Source: Candidatus Accumulibacter sp. 66-26 (GTDB lineage Bacteria; Pseudomonadota; Gammaproteobacteria; Burkholderiales; Rhodocyclaceae). Taken from it: a stretch of 64,000 bases of DNA. Location: contig MKUH01000025.1 of assembly GCA_001897745.1 (NCBI GenBank), positions 110,009 to 174,008 on the forward strand, given 5' to 3'. Under the pieces are notes generated by a model. The model was not told the DNA's origin, did not search any database, and saw only the letters and a list, made by a program, of their open reading frames with translations. Position numbers and translations under genes: made by a program. This document shows, piece after piece, positions 27,472 to 37,512 of the stretch (position 1 is its first letter; each line of letters starts with the position of its first letter).

Positions 27472-27782
27472 TTGTGGGCTTCCTCCTTGACGATTTCGGC
27501 GGTCAGGTCGTCGAACTCGGTGTTCGCGCGGCGCACGTAGATATTGGTCAGGATGATCGTGATGACGATCACGCCGAGGCCCAGCGGGATGCCGAGCGAC
27601 GTGGTCATGCCGGCGCCGAGCTTCTTGGCGAGCAGTTCCTTGTCGAAGGCAACCAGGATGATGTAACCGTAATAGGTCAGCATCATCAGGATGGTCATGA
27701 TGATCGCGTAGCGCGACCGGGTGCTTTTCAGCTTTTCGTATTTTGGGTTTGCGGCAATGCGTACCGCCATATCGTCTTTCAT
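27468..27782 (-). CDS. DUF485 membrane protein, ActP partner (YjcH-like)
   Basis: A 104-residue protein with two membrane segments ([20 protein letters not shown] and [18 protein letters not shown]) and the family motif [14 protein letters not shown] at its N-terminus. The ATG at 27782 has GAGGAGG upstream; a TTG 15 bases earlier is less likely. It precedes actP as in many proteobacteria and is thought to assist the transporter. Confidence 0.92.
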   Translation of the reverse strand: MKDDMAVRIAANPKYEKLKSTRSRYAIIMTILMMLTYYGYIILVAFDKELLAKKLGAGMTTSLGIPLGLGVIVITIILTNIYVRRANTEFDDLTAEIVKEEAHK

Positions 27783-27934
27783 TTTGCCTCCTCGCAAATG
27801 AACGGGAATCGAGCCATCAGCATGACTACCGGGGAGACATTAGCGGCGAAAGCTGACTCGATCCTTACGAAAACCGCACGAACATCACAAAATCGTAAAT
27901 TGATTTCTCTCTACGTAACCCGCTGCGTAAACGA

Positions 27935-27967
27935 CGGAGGCCGGAGCCTTACCGGCTCCGGCCTCCG
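27935..27967. terminator. Strong hairpin after the PilZ-STAS gene
   Basis: A perfect 14-base stem, CGGAGGCCGGAGCC / GGCTCCGGCCTCCG, with a 5-base loop, 25 bases past the stop of the minus-strand gene. The T-rich stretch behind it is short. Confidence 0.65.
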
Positions 27968-27991
27968 CGCGGACCGTCCGAGGGCGCAGAC

Positions 27992-28576
27992 CTAGCGCAT
28001 CGCCGCGGCCCCCGCCGCGCCCGCCCACATCCGCTCGACGCAGGGCGAGCGCGCGCCGATGCTCACCGCGTACTGTTCGGCGGCGATCAGGCACAGGGCC
28101 AGCCCGCCGCTGTCGATCTCGGTCACGCCGGACAGATCGAGTTCGGCGACGCCGACCCGCGTCAGGCTGTGCATGAAATCGCTGCGCAGGCCGTTGTTCA
28201 GGCCGCCGGCGATGCGCATCACCTTGCGCCCCTGCAGATCATGTATGCTCAAGATCGACGCCTTGCCGGCGGCGAGCGCGCCGTCGATCGCCTCCTGGAT
28301 CAGCACCTCGCTGATCGGCCCGGCCTGGAAGCGCGCGCCGTAGAGGTCGCCGATCTTGCTCACCACCATCGCCGGCATGTCGATCAGCGGCGAGCCGAAA
28401 ACCGAGAATTCACAGCCGAAGGTTTCACCGACCTTGAGCGCCACATCGGTGCGCAGCATCAACCCGCCGAGCGACAGGTTCTCCAGCGTTCCCTGGCCGG
28501 ACAGGCCGTGCTGTCCGAGGCGGACGGGCGGCGGGGCATTGAACCGGATTCTCTGGTGACGACGTTGTTCGCGCAT
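27992..28576 (-). CDS. PilZ domain protein with C-terminal STAS-like domain
   Basis: A 194-residue protein. The N-terminus has the cyclic-di-GMP-binding PilZ signature: REQRRHQRIRF (RxxxR) near residues 2-12 and NLSLGG (an NxSxxG-type motif) near residues 33-38. The C-terminal half, ELDLSGVTEIDSGGLALCL near 150-168, matches the phospho-site region of STAS anti-sigma antagonists. That would link cyclic-di-GMP to a partner-switching output. I use the ATG at 28576; the frame is open 14 codons further up. Confidence 0.8.
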   Translation of the reverse strand: MREQRRHQRIRFNAPPPVRLGQHGLSGQGTLENLSLGGLMLRTDVALKVGETFGCEFSVFGSPLIDMPAMVVSKIGDLYGARFQAGPISEVLIQEAIDGALAAGKASILSIHDLQGRKVMRIAGGLNNGLRSDFMHSLTRVGVAELDLSGVTEIDSGGLALCLIAAEQYAVSIGARSPCVERMWAGAAGAAAMR

Positions 28577-28602
28577 GGACTCTTTACCGGGGGCTGGGAA
28601 TA

Positions 28603-30090
28603 ATGACAATCCGTGCATATTACCAATTTCATAGTCGCATGATGCAGCCGCCAGCCCTCCCCGCCATCCTCCACCGCGCCGTTGCCCGCACCTTCCGCTC
28701 CTTGCACGCTCTCCTGCCCTGGCTGCTGGCGCTGCTGCTCGCCCCGGCCGCCCACGGTGCGCCCTTGCCGCCGGCCGTCGGCAACGCGCTGCGCGCGGCC
28801 GGGATCGCGCCGCAGGACATCGCCATCGTCGTGCACGGCGTCGACGCCGGCGCGCCGCTGCTCAGCCACAACGCGCGCCGGGCGATGAATCCGGCGTCGA
28901 CGATAAAACTCGTCACCACCTACGCCGGCCTCGAATTGCTCGGCCCCGCCTACCGCTGGAAAACCGAGGCGTTGAGCGAGGCGCCGCCGGTCGCCGGCCG
29001 CCTCGCCGGCAACCTCTACCTGCGCGGCAGCGGCGACCCCAAGCTGACGCTCGAACAGTTCTGGCTGCTGCTGCGCCAGCTGCGCGTGCGGGGCGTCGCC
29101 GAGATCGGCGGCGATCTGGTACTCGACCGCAGCGCCTTCGCCCTGCCGCCGCACGACCCGGCCGAATTCGACGGGGAGCCGCTGCGCCCCTACAACGCCG
29201 GCCCGGATGCGCTGCTGGTCAACCTCAAGAGCGTGCGTCTGACGCTGCTGCCCGACCCCGCGCGCAACGCCGTCGCGGTGCTCGCCGAGACGCCGAGCGA
29301 CGGCCTGCGCCTCGACAACCGACTGAGCCTCGGCCAGGAGAGCTGCGGCGACTGGCGCGAGAAGCTGCGGGCCACGGTCGACGGCGAAACCATCCAGCTG
29401 GCCGGCGGCTTTCCGGCGGCCTGCGGCGAAAAGGCACTGCATCTCGCGCCATGGCCGGCCGACGCGCAGGTCGACCGCCTTTTCCGCGCGCTCTGGAACG
29501 AACTCGGCGGCACGCTGCGCGGCACCGTGCGCGCCGGAACGGCCCCGGTCGACGCCGGCGTCGTCGCCGCGCAGGACTCGCCGCCGCTCGCCGAAATCGT
29601 GCGCGACATCAACAAGTACAGCAACAACGTGATGGCGCGCCAGCTTTTCCTGAGCCTCGCCGCCGAGCGCCCGGCGACGCCGGAAGGCGCGCGCCGGCGT
29701 GTCGCCGACTGGCTCGCCGGCAAGGCGCTGCAATTGCCCGAACTGGTGCTCGATAACGGTTCCGGCCTGTCGCGCACCGAACGCATCTCGGCCGCCGGTC
29801 TCGGCGATCTGCTGCTCGCCGCCTGGCGCAGCCCGGTGATGCCCGAACTGATGGCCTCGCTGCCGCTCGCCGGCGTCGACGGGACGCTGAAGAAACGCCT
29901 CGGCGACAGCCCGGCGGCCGGCCGCGCGCATCTGAAGACGGGCTATCTGGAAGGCGTGCGCGCGCTCGCCGGCTACGTGCTCGACGCCAGCGGCAGGCGC
30001 TGGGTGGTGGTATGCCTGATCAACGGCCCGCGCGCCCAGGCCGGCAAACCGGCGATGGACGCGCTGCTGCGCTGGGTGGCCGAGCGCTGA
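28603..30090 (+). CDS. dacB: D-alanyl-D-alanine carboxypeptidase/endopeptidase, PBP4 family
   Basis: A 495-residue exported serine peptidase (S13) that trims or opens peptidoglycan cross-links. A signal peptide (LHALLPWLLALLLAPAAHGAP) ends near residue 52. The three catalytic motifs are SxxK in PASTIKLVTTYAG, SxN in YSNNVMARQ and KTG in HLKTGYLEGV. The first ATG is used; an ATG pair at 28636/28639 is a possible alternative. It diverges from the PilZ-STAS gene. Confidence 0.92.
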   Translation: MTIRAYYQFHSRMMQPPALPAILHRAVARTFRSLHALLPWLLALLLAPAAHGAPLPPAVGNALRAAGIAPQDIAIVVHGVDAGAPLLSHNARRAMNPASTIKLVTTYAGLELLGPAYRWKTEALSEAPPVAGRLAGNLYLRGSGDPKLTLEQFWLLLRQLRVRGVAEIGGDLVLDRSAFALPPHDPAEFDGEPLRPYNAGPDALLVNLKSVRLTLLPDPARNAVAVLAETPSDGLRLDNRLSLGQESCGDWREKLRATVDGETIQLAGGFPAACGEKALHLAPWPADAQVDRLFRALWNELGGTLRGTVRAGTAPVDAGVVAAQDSPPLAEIVRDINKYSNNVMARQLFLSLAAERPATPEGARRRVADWLAGKALQLPELVLDNGSGLSRTERISAAGLGDLLLAAWRSPVMPELMASLPLAGVDGTLKKRLGDSPAAGRAHLKTGYLEGVRALAGYVLDASGRRWVVVCLINGPRAQAGKPAMDALLRWVAER

Positions 30091-30144
30091 ACGCAATTTC
30101 CCTTTACCGCTGTACCGGAAGCCGAGCGCGCTGCCCGGCGGAGC

Positions 30145-30543
30145 TCAAACGTCGATCGTGCGCTGCGCGTTGAGCGCGAGCCAGCCGCGCGCCACGCGGT
30201 AGATCAGCCACAGGGTGACGAGCACGAGGATGCCGATGGCGAGCGGCAGGCCGATCACCGTCAGGGCAAGGCAGACCGCGACGACGACCCACAGGGCGCA
30301 GAACCAGAAGGTGCGGATCTGCCAGCGGAAGTGGCTGTCGAGCCAGGTGCCGGCGACCTCGCCGCGCTTCACGTAGTTGAGGATGACGGCGATGATCGAC
30401 GGCCAGCCGACGAGGAAGGCGCCGATCACGCTGGCCGCGCCGAAGACGCCAGTGAGCACCGAAAAGGCGTGCAGCGCGTAGATCACGTGGCACCAGGCGC
30501 GCGCGCCGTCGAGGTTCGGTTGCGGTGCGATGACATCGTTCAT
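30145..30543 (-). CDS. DUF4870-like small membrane protein
   Basis: A 132-residue protein with three hydrophobic segments, and the loop WLDSHFRWQIRTFWF between them that is typical of this family. The ATG at 30543 has AGGGAG upstream and lies 10 bases after ubiD, at the end of a long minus-strand gene run. The function is unknown. Confidence 0.8.
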   Translation of the reverse strand: MNDVIAPQPNLDGARAWCHVIYALHAFSVLTGVFGAASVIGAFLVGWPSIIAVILNYVKRGEVAGTWLDSHFRWQIRTFWFCALWVVVAVCLALTVIGLPLAIGILVLVTLWLIYRVARGWLALNAQRTIDV

Positions 30544-30553
30544 TGCCGGCTCC

Positions 30554-32032
30554 CTAAAGTCCGAGTTGCTGCCACAGCGCGTCGACACGCTGCTTCACCG
30601 CGTCGTCCATGACGATCGGCGTTCCCCACTCGCGGCTCGTTTCGCCCGGCCACTTGTTGGTCGCGTCGATGCCCATCTTGCTGCCGAGGCCGGCCACCGG
30701 CGAAGCGAAGTCGAGGTAGTCGATCGGCGTGTTCTCGGCGATCAGCGTGTCGCGCGCCGCGTCGACGCGCGTCGTCATCGCCCAGATCACTTCCTTCCAG
30801 TCGCGGATGTTCACGTCGTCGTCCACGACGATGATGAACTTGGTGTACATGAACTGGCGCAGGAAGCTCCAGATGCCGAACATCACGCGCTTGGCGTGGC
30901 CCGGGTACTGCTTCCTGATGCTGACGCTGGCCAGCCGGTAAGAGCAGCCCTCGGGCGGCAGGTAGAAGTCGACGATCTCCGGGAACTGCTTCTGCAGCAG
31001 CGGCACGAAGACCTCGTTGAGCGCCACGCCGAGCATCGCCGGCTCGTCCGGCGGCTTGCCGGTGTAGGTGCTGTGGTAGATCGGGTTCTTGCGCATCGTG
31101 ATGCGCTCGACGGTGAACACCGGGAACGGCGCCTGCTCGTTGTAGTAGCCGGTATGGTCGCCGTAGGGGCCTTCGACGGCCGTCTCCTGCGGGTCGATGT
31201 AGCCTTCGAGCACGATCTCGCTCGACGCCGGCACCTGCAGGTCGGAGCCCAGGCATTTGACGACCTCGGTCTTGGCGCCGCGCAGCAGGCCGGCGAACTG
31301 GTATTCGGAGAGGTTGTCCGGCACCGGCGTCACGGCGCCGAGGATGGTCGCCGGATCACAGCCGATCACGGTCGCCACCGGGAAGGGCTGGCCCGGGTTC
31401 TGCAGGCAGTGCTCGCGGAAGTCGAGCGCGCCGCCGCGGTGCGCCAGCCAGCGCATGATCAGCTTGTTCGGGCCGATCACCTGCTGGCGGTAGATGCCGA
31501 GGTTCTGCCGGGTCTTCGAAGTTGGCAAACCCTGCGGCCCGCGCGTCACGGTCAGCCCCCAGGTGATCAGCGGCGCCACGTCGCCCGGCCAGCAGTGCTG
31601 GATCGGCAGGCGCGACAGGTCAACGTCCTGGCCTTCCCACACCACCTCCTGGCACGGCGCCGACGACACCACCTTCGGCGCCATGTTGAGCACCTGCTTG
31701 AGGATGGGCAGCTTGTCCCAGGCGTCCTTGAGGCCCTTCGGCGGCTCCGGTTCCTTGAGGTAGGCGAGCAGCTTGCCGACCTCGCGCAGCGCCTCGACCG
31801 ACTCCTCGCCCATGCCGAGCGCGACGCGGCGCGGCGTGCCGAACAGGTTGGCGAGCACCGGGATGGCATGCCCCTTCGGTTTCTCGAAGAGCACCGCCGG
31901 GCCGCCGGCGCGCAGCACGCGGTCGCAGATTTCGGTCATTTCGAGCCGGGTATCGACTTCGACGCCGACGCGCTTGAGTTCGCCGGTCTTTTCCAGTTGC
32001 ACGATGAAGTCGCGCAGGTCGTGATATTTCAT
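30554..32032 (-). CDS. ubiD: 4-hydroxy-3-polyprenylbenzoate decarboxylase UbiD
   Basis: A 492-residue decarboxylase of ubiquinone synthesis that uses prenylated FMN made by UbiX. It begins [14 protein letters not shown] and contains the family stretches HWLAHRG-like [28 protein letters not shown] and [15 protein letters not shown], with the active-site Glu/Arg region around [10 protein letters not shown]. Length is normal. It lies 3 bases after ubiA. Confidence 0.97.
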   Translation of the reverse strand: MKYHDLRDFIVQLEKTGELKRVGVEVDTRLEMTEICDRVLRAGGPAVLFEKPKGHAIPVLANLFGTPRRVALGMGEESVEALREVGKLLAYLKEPEPPKGLKDAWDKLPILKQVLNMAPKVVSSAPCQEVVWEGQDVDLSRLPIQHCWPGDVAPLITWGLTVTRGPQGLPTSKTRQNLGIYRQQVIGPNKLIMRWLAHRGGALDFREHCLQNPGQPFPVATVIGCDPATILGAVTPVPDNLSEYQFAGLLRGAKTEVVKCLGSDLQVPASSEIVLEGYIDPQETAVEGPYGDHTGYYNEQAPFPVFTVERITMRKNPIYHSTYTGKPPDEPAMLGVALNEVFVPLLQKQFPEIVDFYLPPEGCSYRLASVSIRKQYPGHAKRVMFGIWSFLRQFMYTKFIIVVDDDVNIRDWKEVIWAMTTRVDAARDTLIAENTPIDYLDFASPVAGLGSKMGIDATNKWPGETSREWGTPIVMDDAVKQRVDALWQQLGL

Positions 32033-32035
32033 GGT

Positions 32036-32938
32036 TCAGCGAAGCCCCGGAGGAAGCAGGAAGTCGAGCGCGATGCCGGCGAAGATCGCCGCGCCGATCC
32101 AGTTGTTGTGCAGGAAGGCCTTGAAGCAAGGAGGGCCCTCGCGTTCGCGGATCAGGGTGTAGTGGTAGCCGGCGATGCCGGCCGAAATGACGAGCCCGGC
32201 GTAGAAAGGCCAGCCCATCTGCCGGCCGTAGCCGATCCAGGCGATCAGGCCGAGCGTGACCGCGTAGCACGCCATCACCGCCGCCACGTCGTAGCGGCCG
32301 AAGGTGATCGCCGAGGTTTTGATGCCGATCTTCAGATCGTCGGGCCGGTCGACCATCGCGTACTCGGTGTCGTAGGCGACCGCCCAGAAAACGTTGGCGA
32401 GCAGCAGCCACCACGCTTCGGCCGGCACGCCGCCGGTCTGCGCGGCGTAGGCCATCGGGATGCCGAAGCCGAAGGCGATGCCGAGATAGGCCTGCGGGAT
32501 CGCGAAGAAGCGCTTGGTGAAGGGATAGCTCGCGGCGAGGAAGACGGCCAGCGCCGCCAGCCCGAGCAGCAGGGGCGTCAGCAGCGGCAGGACGAGCAGG
32601 AAGGACGCGACGACCAGCGCGGCGAAGAGGAACAGCGCCTCCCTGACGCTGACCTTGCCGGAAGTCAGCGGCCGCGCCTTCGTGCGCGCCACGTGCAGGT
32701 CGAAGTCGCGGTCGGCGTAGTCGTTGATCACGCAGCCGGCCGAACGCATGAGCACGGTGCCGAGCGCGAAGATCCACACCACGATCCAGTCCGGCCGCCC
32801 GTCCGCCGACAGCCAGAGCGCCCAGAAGGTCGGCCAGAACAGGAGCAGGATGCCGATCGGCTTGTCGAGGCGCATCAGCTTCTCGTAGAGATCGAGGCGC
32901 TCGCGCAGGAAGGGAGTATTCAGATTCATGGCCGCCAT
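32036..32938 (-). CDS. ubiA: 4-hydroxybenzoate polyprenyltransferase UbiA
   Basis: A 300-residue membrane enzyme that attaches the polyprenyl tail to 4-hydroxybenzoate in ubiquinone synthesis. Eight or nine membrane segments are visible, with the two Asp-rich Mg-binding motifs NDYADRDFD near residues 71-79 and YAMVDRPDD near 198-206. It is followed directly by ubiD, the next pathway step. The start could also be the ATG 9 bases downstream. Confidence 0.97.
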   Translation of the reverse strand: MAAMNLNTPFLRERLDLYEKLMRLDKPIGILLLFWPTFWALWLSADGRPDWIVVWIFALGTVLMRSAGCVINDYADRDFDLHVARTKARPLTSGKVSVREALFLFAALVVASFLLVLPLLTPLLLGLAALAVFLAASYPFTKRFFAIPQAYLGIAFGFGIPMAYAAQTGGVPAEAWWLLLANVFWAVAYDTEYAMVDRPDDLKIGIKTSAITFGRYDVAAVMACYAVTLGLIAWIGYGRQMGWPFYAGLVISAGIAGYHYTLIREREGPPCFKAFLHNNWIGAAIFAGIALDFLLPPGLR

Positions 32939-32967
32939 TTTAACGATTTAGCGCAGCGCCGCCGCGC

Positions 32968-34869
32968 TCACTTGAAGCCGCCGCGCAGTTCGGCGACCAC
33001 CGTCTGCAGGCGCTCCGGCGTGGCGTCGGCGGGCGAGAGCGGCGGCGCGCCGACGAGCACCACCTTCGAGAACAGCCGGCGCCGGAACAAACGCCGCAGC
33101 AGCCAGCCCGGCGAACGCTGCATCGCCGCCCCGCCCTGCCGGCTGAAGAAGCTGCCCCACAGGCCGCGCAGCGCAAGCGGCACGACCGGCACCGGCGTGC
33201 GCGCGACGATGCGCTGGATGCCGGGGCGGAAGGGGTAAAGCTCGCCGGTATCGGTGATGCGCCCCTCGGGGAAGAGGCCGACCAGTTCGCCGGCCTCGAG
33301 CGCGCGCGCCACCTCGTCGAAGGCGCGCTCCATCATCGCCGGGTCTTCCTTGGCCGACGCGATCGGAATGGCGCGGCCTTCGCGGAAAACGAAGCTGACG
33401 ATCGGCGTGCGGAAGATGCGGTGATCCATCACGAAGCGAATCGGCCGCCGGCAGGCGGCGGTGATCACCAGCGCGTCGACGAAGCTGACGTGGTTGCAGA
33501 CGACGACCGCCGGCCCCTCCTCCGGAATGTTTTCCAGGCCGCGCTGTTTCAGGCGATAGACCGAGTGGATGAGCAGCCAGACGATGAAGCGCAGCAGGAA
33601 CTCGGGCACCAGCCGGTAGATGTAGAGCGCGACCAGCGCGTTGCCGACGGCGGCGATGCCGAACAGCGCCGGGATCGAGACGCCGGCGCCGAGCAGGCCG
33701 CCCGCCGCGAGCGCGCCGACGACCATGAACAGGGCGTTGAGAATGTTGTTGGCGGCGATGATCCGGGCGCGCTGCTCGGCCGGGCTGCGCAGCTGGATCA
33801 GCGCGTAGAGCGGCACGATGAAGAAGCCGCCGAACAGGCCGAGGCCGAGCAGGTCGAGCAGGACGCGCCAGTTGCCTGGCTGCGCGAGCACTTCGCCGAA
33901 CGCCAGCGGCGCGCCGGCCGGCAGCGCGGCCGGCGAGGCGAACGCCAGGTCGAGGCCGAACAGCGAGAGGCCGAGCGAGCCGAAAGGCACCAGTCCGATC
34001 TCGACGTGCTTGCCCGAAAGCTTCTCGCAGAACAGCGAACCGAGGCCGATGCCGACCGTGAAGGTGGCGAGCAACAGGGTCACCGTCGTCTCGCCGCCGC
34101 CCAGCACGTTCTTCGCGTAGGCCGGGAACTGGGCGAGGAAGAGCGCACCGTACAGCCAGAACCAGGAGATGCCGAGAATGGACAGGAAGACGGTGCGGTT
34201 GCCGCGCGCGAAGCCGATGTTGCGCCAGGTTTCCGAGAGCGGGTTGAGGTTGATGCGCAGTTCCGGCGCCGGCGCGGGCGCGGCCGGGATGCCGCGGCTG
34301 AACAGGTAGCCGGCGGCGGCGCAGAGCAGGCCGGCGACGGCCACCCACACAGGGTCGCCACCCGCTCCGGCGAGCAGGCCGCCGGCCAGCGTGCCGAGCA
34401 GGATGGCGACGAAGGTGCCGGCCTCGACCAGCGCGTTGCCGCCGACCAGTTCGTCCTCGTGCAGGTGCTGCGGCAGGATTGCGTACTTGACCGGGCCGAA
34501 CAGCGTCGAGTGCAGGCCGAGCAGGAAGAGCGCGGCGAACAGCACGGGCAGGCTGCGCAGCGCGAAACCGGCCGCGGCGACGCCCATGATCAGCATTTCG
34601 AGCGCCTTCACGAGGCGCGCCAGCGCCGCCTTGTCGTACTTGTCGGCCAGCTGCCCGGCGGTCGCCGAGAAGAGGAAGTAGGGCAGGATGAAGATGCCCG
34701 CCGCGAGGTTGGCCAGCACGCCGGCCGACAGCGTCGTCCAGCTCGCCGCCTGGAAGGTGAGAAGGACGACCAGCGCGTTCTTGAACAGGTTGTCGTTGAA
34801 GGCGCCGAGAAACTGCGTGCCGAAGAAGGGCGCGAAGCGGCGCGTTTGCAGAAGCTTGAACTGGCTCAT
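32968..34869 (-). CDS. MFS transporter fused to PlsC-type acyltransferase
   Basis: A 633-residue fusion. Residues 1 to about 420 are a 12-segment major facilitator of the LplT lysophospholipid flippase type (FFGTQFLGAFNDNLFKNALV near the start). The rest is a 1-acyl-glycerophosphate acyltransferase domain with the HxxxxD motif in CNHVSFVD and the FPEGRITDTGE motif. It fits recycling of lysophospholipids: bring them in, then reacylate. The acyl-activating domain found in the larger Aas-type fusions is absent. It is 29 bases upstream of ubiA. Confidence 0.9.
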   Translation of the reverse strand: MSQFKLLQTRRFAPFFGTQFLGAFNDNLFKNALVVLLTFQAASWTTLSAGVLANLAAGIFILPYFLFSATAGQLADKYDKAALARLVKALEMLIMGVAAAGFALRSLPVLFAALFLLGLHSTLFGPVKYAILPQHLHEDELVGGNALVEAGTFVAILLGTLAGGLLAGAGGDPVWVAVAGLLCAAAGYLFSRGIPAAPAPAPELRINLNPLSETWRNIGFARGNRTVFLSILGISWFWLYGALFLAQFPAYAKNVLGGGETTVTLLLATFTVGIGLGSLFCEKLSGKHVEIGLVPFGSLGLSLFGLDLAFASPAALPAGAPLAFGEVLAQPGNWRVLLDLLGLGLFGGFFIVPLYALIQLRSPAEQRARIIAANNILNALFMVVGALAAGGLLGAGVSIPALFGIAAVGNALVALYIYRLVPEFLLRFIVWLLIHSVYRLKQRGLENIPEEGPAVVVCNHVSFVDALVITAACRRPIRFVMDHRIFRTPIVSFVFREGRAIPIASAKEDPAMMERAFDEVARALEAGELVGLFPEGRITDTGELYPFRPGIQRIVARTPVPVVPLALRGLWGSFFSRQGGAAMQRSPGWLLRRLFRRRLFSKVVLVGAPPLSPADATPERLQTVVAELRGGFK

Positions 34870-34980
34870 CGTGGCGTTCTCTTTTCTTGTCCCTGGTTGT
34901 GTTCGCCGTCCGCAGCGGCCGCGCGCATGCGTCGCTGCGAGCGGAGGTCGGCAAGGCCCTGCGTCAGGCCTTCAAGCTTA

Positions 34981-37047
34981 TTATGCTTTCAGCAACTCCT
35001 CGCGCGACCCGAACCAGCGCTTGAGGTGCCGTTCGGCGCGGGCGGGGTCGTCGCGCAGCAGGCGCTCGGCCATTTCGCGCGCCAGTTCGACGAGGTCGGT
35101 ATCGAGTTCGAGGTCGGCGTAGCGCAGCAGCGGCACGCCCGACTGGCGGCTGCCGACGAACTCGCCGGGGCCGCGCAGGCGGAGATCCTGGCGCGCGATC
35201 TCGAAGCCGTCGGTATTCTCGTAGATGATCTTGAGGCGCGCGCGCGCCGTCTCGGACAGCGGCTGCTGGTAGAGCAGGACGCAGACCGAATCGTGCGCGC
35301 CGCGCCCGACGCGGCCGCGCAGCTGGTGCAGCTGCGAGAGGCCGAAGCGCTCGGCGTGCTCGATCACCATCAGGCTGGCGTTCGGCACGTCGACGCCGAC
35401 CTCGATCACCGTCGTGGCGACCAGCACGTCGATCTCGCCGGCGGCGAAAGCGGCCATCGTCGCCGCCTTCTCGTCGGCCTTCAGGCGGCCGTGCACGAGG
35501 CCGATGCGCAGGTCGTCGAGCTCCTCGGCCAGCGTCTGGTAGGTGTCGAGCGCCGTTTGCAGCTGCAGTTTCTCCGACTCTTCAATCAGCGGGCACACCC
35601 AGTAGGCCTGCCGCCCTTGGGCGACGGCGCCGCGCACGCCGGCGATCACCTCGTCGCGGCGGGCGTCGGAAACGAGCTTGGTCCTGATCGGCGTGCGCCC
35701 GGGCGGCAGTTCGTCGAGCACCGAGACGTCGAGGTCGGCGTAGTAGCTCATGGCCAGCGTGCGCGGGATCGGCGTCGCCGACATCATCAGCTGGTGCGGC
35801 AGGCTCGCCGCGCGTTCGCCCTTCTTGCGCAGCTCCAGGCGCTGCGCGACGCCGAAACGGTGCTGCTCGTCGACGATGGACAGGCCGAGGCGGGCGAAGT
35901 CGACGCTCTCCTGGATCAGCGCGTGCGTGCCGACGATCAGCTGCGCCGTGCTCGCCGCCTGCTGCTGCATGGCGCGCTTGGCGGCCGCCTTGAGGCTGCC
36001 GGAGAGCCAGGCGACCTCGACGCCGAGCGGACGCAGCCAGGCCGAGAGCTTCAGATAGTGCTGCTCGGCGAGGATTTCGGTCGGCGCCATGAAGGCCGCC
36101 TGGTAGCCGGCCTCGATCGCCTGGCAGGCGGCGAGCGCGGCGACGATGGTCTTGCCGCTGCCGACGTCGCCCTGCAGCAGGCGCTGCATTGGGTAGGGCT
36201 GCGCGAGGTCGGCGGCGATTTCGGCGACGACGCGCCGCTGCGCGCCGGTCAGGCCGAAGGGCAGCGCAGCCAGCACCTGCTGCGCCAGACGGCCGGCCGG
36301 CGCGAGGCGCGGCGCGCCCTTCTGGCGCCGGGCGTTGTAGGCGCGGCGCAGCGAGAGCTGCTGCGCGAGCACTTCGTCGAACTTGATGCGCCGCCAGGCC
36401 GGGTGCGCGCGCAGCTGCAGCGCGGCCTCCGGTACGCCGGGCGGCGGCGCGTGCAGCAGGCGGACGGCGGCGGCGAATTCGGGCAGGGCGTGCCCGGCCA
36501 GCCACGGGGCGTCGAGCAGTTCGCCGAGTTCGGCCTGCGCCTCGGCCTCGGCGAGCGCGCGGCCGATCAGCTTGCGCAGGGCGTTCTGCGAGACGCCGGC
36601 GGTGGTCGGATAGACCGGCGTCAGCGACTGCGGCAGCGCCTCCTCCTCCGCCACCGCGCGATAGCGCGGATGCACCATCTCGGCGCCGAGAAAGCCGTGG
36701 CGGATTTCGCCGAAGATGCGCAGCTTGCGCCCGGTATCGCGCGCGCCTTCGAGCTGCTTGGTCTGGCTGCCGTAGAAGTTGAGGAAGCGCAGCGTCAGTT
36801 CGCCGCTCGCGTCGGCGACGCGCGCCACGAGCTGTCGGCGCGGGCGGAACTGCACCGCAACGTCGAGCACCTCGGCCTCGACCTGCACCGGCGCGCCGGG
36901 CGGCGCGTCGGCGATCGGCGTGACGGCGGTCTCGTCCTCGTAGCGCAGCGGCAGGTGCAGGACGAGATCGCCGCGCCGCGCCAGGCCGAGCTTCGCGAGC
37001 TTGCCGAGGATCGCGGGCGGCGCCTTGATCTCGCCGGAAACGGGCAT
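34981..37047 (-). CDS. recG: ATP-dependent DNA helicase RecG
   Basis: A 688-residue helicase that remodels stalled forks and D-loops. It has an N-terminal OB-type wedge domain (VQVEAEVLDVAVQF) and helicase motifs: Walker A LLQGDVGSGKTIVA, the motif II variant VDEQHRFGV, MSATPIPRTLAM, and ATTVIEVGVDVPNA with QLRGRVGRG. Length is standard. It lies 19 bases after ridA. Confidence 0.98.
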   Translation of the reverse strand: MPVSGEIKAPPAILGKLAKLGLARRGDLVLHLPLRYEDETAVTPIADAPPGAPVQVEAEVLDVAVQFRPRRQLVARVADASGELTLRFLNFYGSQTKQLEGARDTGRKLRIFGEIRHGFLGAEMVHPRYRAVAEEEALPQSLTPVYPTTAGVSQNALRKLIGRALAEAEAQAELGELLDAPWLAGHALPEFAAAVRLLHAPPPGVPEAALQLRAHPAWRRIKFDEVLAQQLSLRRAYNARRQKGAPRLAPAGRLAQQVLAALPFGLTGAQRRVVAEIAADLAQPYPMQRLLQGDVGSGKTIVAALAACQAIEAGYQAAFMAPTEILAEQHYLKLSAWLRPLGVEVAWLSGSLKAAAKRAMQQQAASTAQLIVGTHALIQESVDFARLGLSIVDEQHRFGVAQRLELRKKGERAASLPHQLMMSATPIPRTLAMSYYADLDVSVLDELPPGRTPIRTKLVSDARRDEVIAGVRGAVAQGRQAYWVCPLIEESEKLQLQTALDTYQTLAEELDDLRIGLVHGRLKADEKAATMAAFAAGEIDVLVATTVIEVGVDVPNASLMVIEHAERFGLSQLHQLRGRVGRGAHDSVCVLLYQQPLSETARARLKIIYENTDGFEIARQDLRLRGPGEFVGSRQSGVPLLRYADLELDTDLVELAREMAERLLRDDPARAERHLKRWFGSREELLKA

Positions 37048-37066
37048 CGGCCGCGCCGGACCGATG

Positions 37067-37450
37067 TCAGCCGGAGACGACCATGACCGCGTCGGCCTCG
37101 ACCAGCGCGCCGCGCGGCAGGGCGGCGACGCCGACGGCGGCGCGCGCCGGGAAGGGCTCGGCGAAATACTGCGCCATCGTTTCGTTGACCTTGGCGAAGT
37201 GGCCGAGGTCGGTCAGGAAGACGTTGAGCTTGACGACGTCGCCCAGCGAACCGCCGGCGGCCTCGGCGACGGCCCTGAGGTTGTCGAAGACGCGAACGAT
37301 CTGCGCGTCGATGCCGTCTACCAGTTGCATGCTCGCCGGATCGAGACCGATCTGGCCGGAAAGATAGACCGTGTCGCCGACCTTGACGGCCTGCGAGTAG
37401 GTGCCGATGGCGGCCGGTGCGTGGGGAGTTGCGACGATCAGTCTGGCCAT
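37067..37450 (-). CDS. ridA: RidA family enamine/imine deaminase
   Basis: A 127-residue cytosolic protein that hydrolyses reactive enamines such as 2-aminoacrylate. It has the start [17 protein letters not shown], the motif [10 protein letters not shown], the conserved substrate Arg in the [19 protein letters not shown] region, and Glu near the C-terminus. The ATG at 37450 has GAGGA upstream. Confidence 0.95.
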   Translation of the reverse strand: MARLIVATPHAPAAIGTYSQAVKVGDTVYLSGQIGLDPASMQLVDGIDAQIVRVFDNLRAVAEAAGGSLGDVVKLNVFLTDLGHFAKVNETMAQYFAEPFPARAAVGVAALPRGALVEADAVMVVSG

Positions 37451-37512
37451 GGGGCAGTCCTCTAGAATGGATGCAGCGAACACTTGAACACTGGGAAAAC
37501 GGGGAATCTTAA

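Noticed and set aside
33421..37086. A 1221-codon plus-strand open frame opposite recG and the MFS-acyltransferase gene
   Set aside because: High-GC shadow frame. The minus strand carries recG and a clear transporter-acyltransferase with all motifs; the plus-strand translation is low-complexity Arg, Glu and Gln.
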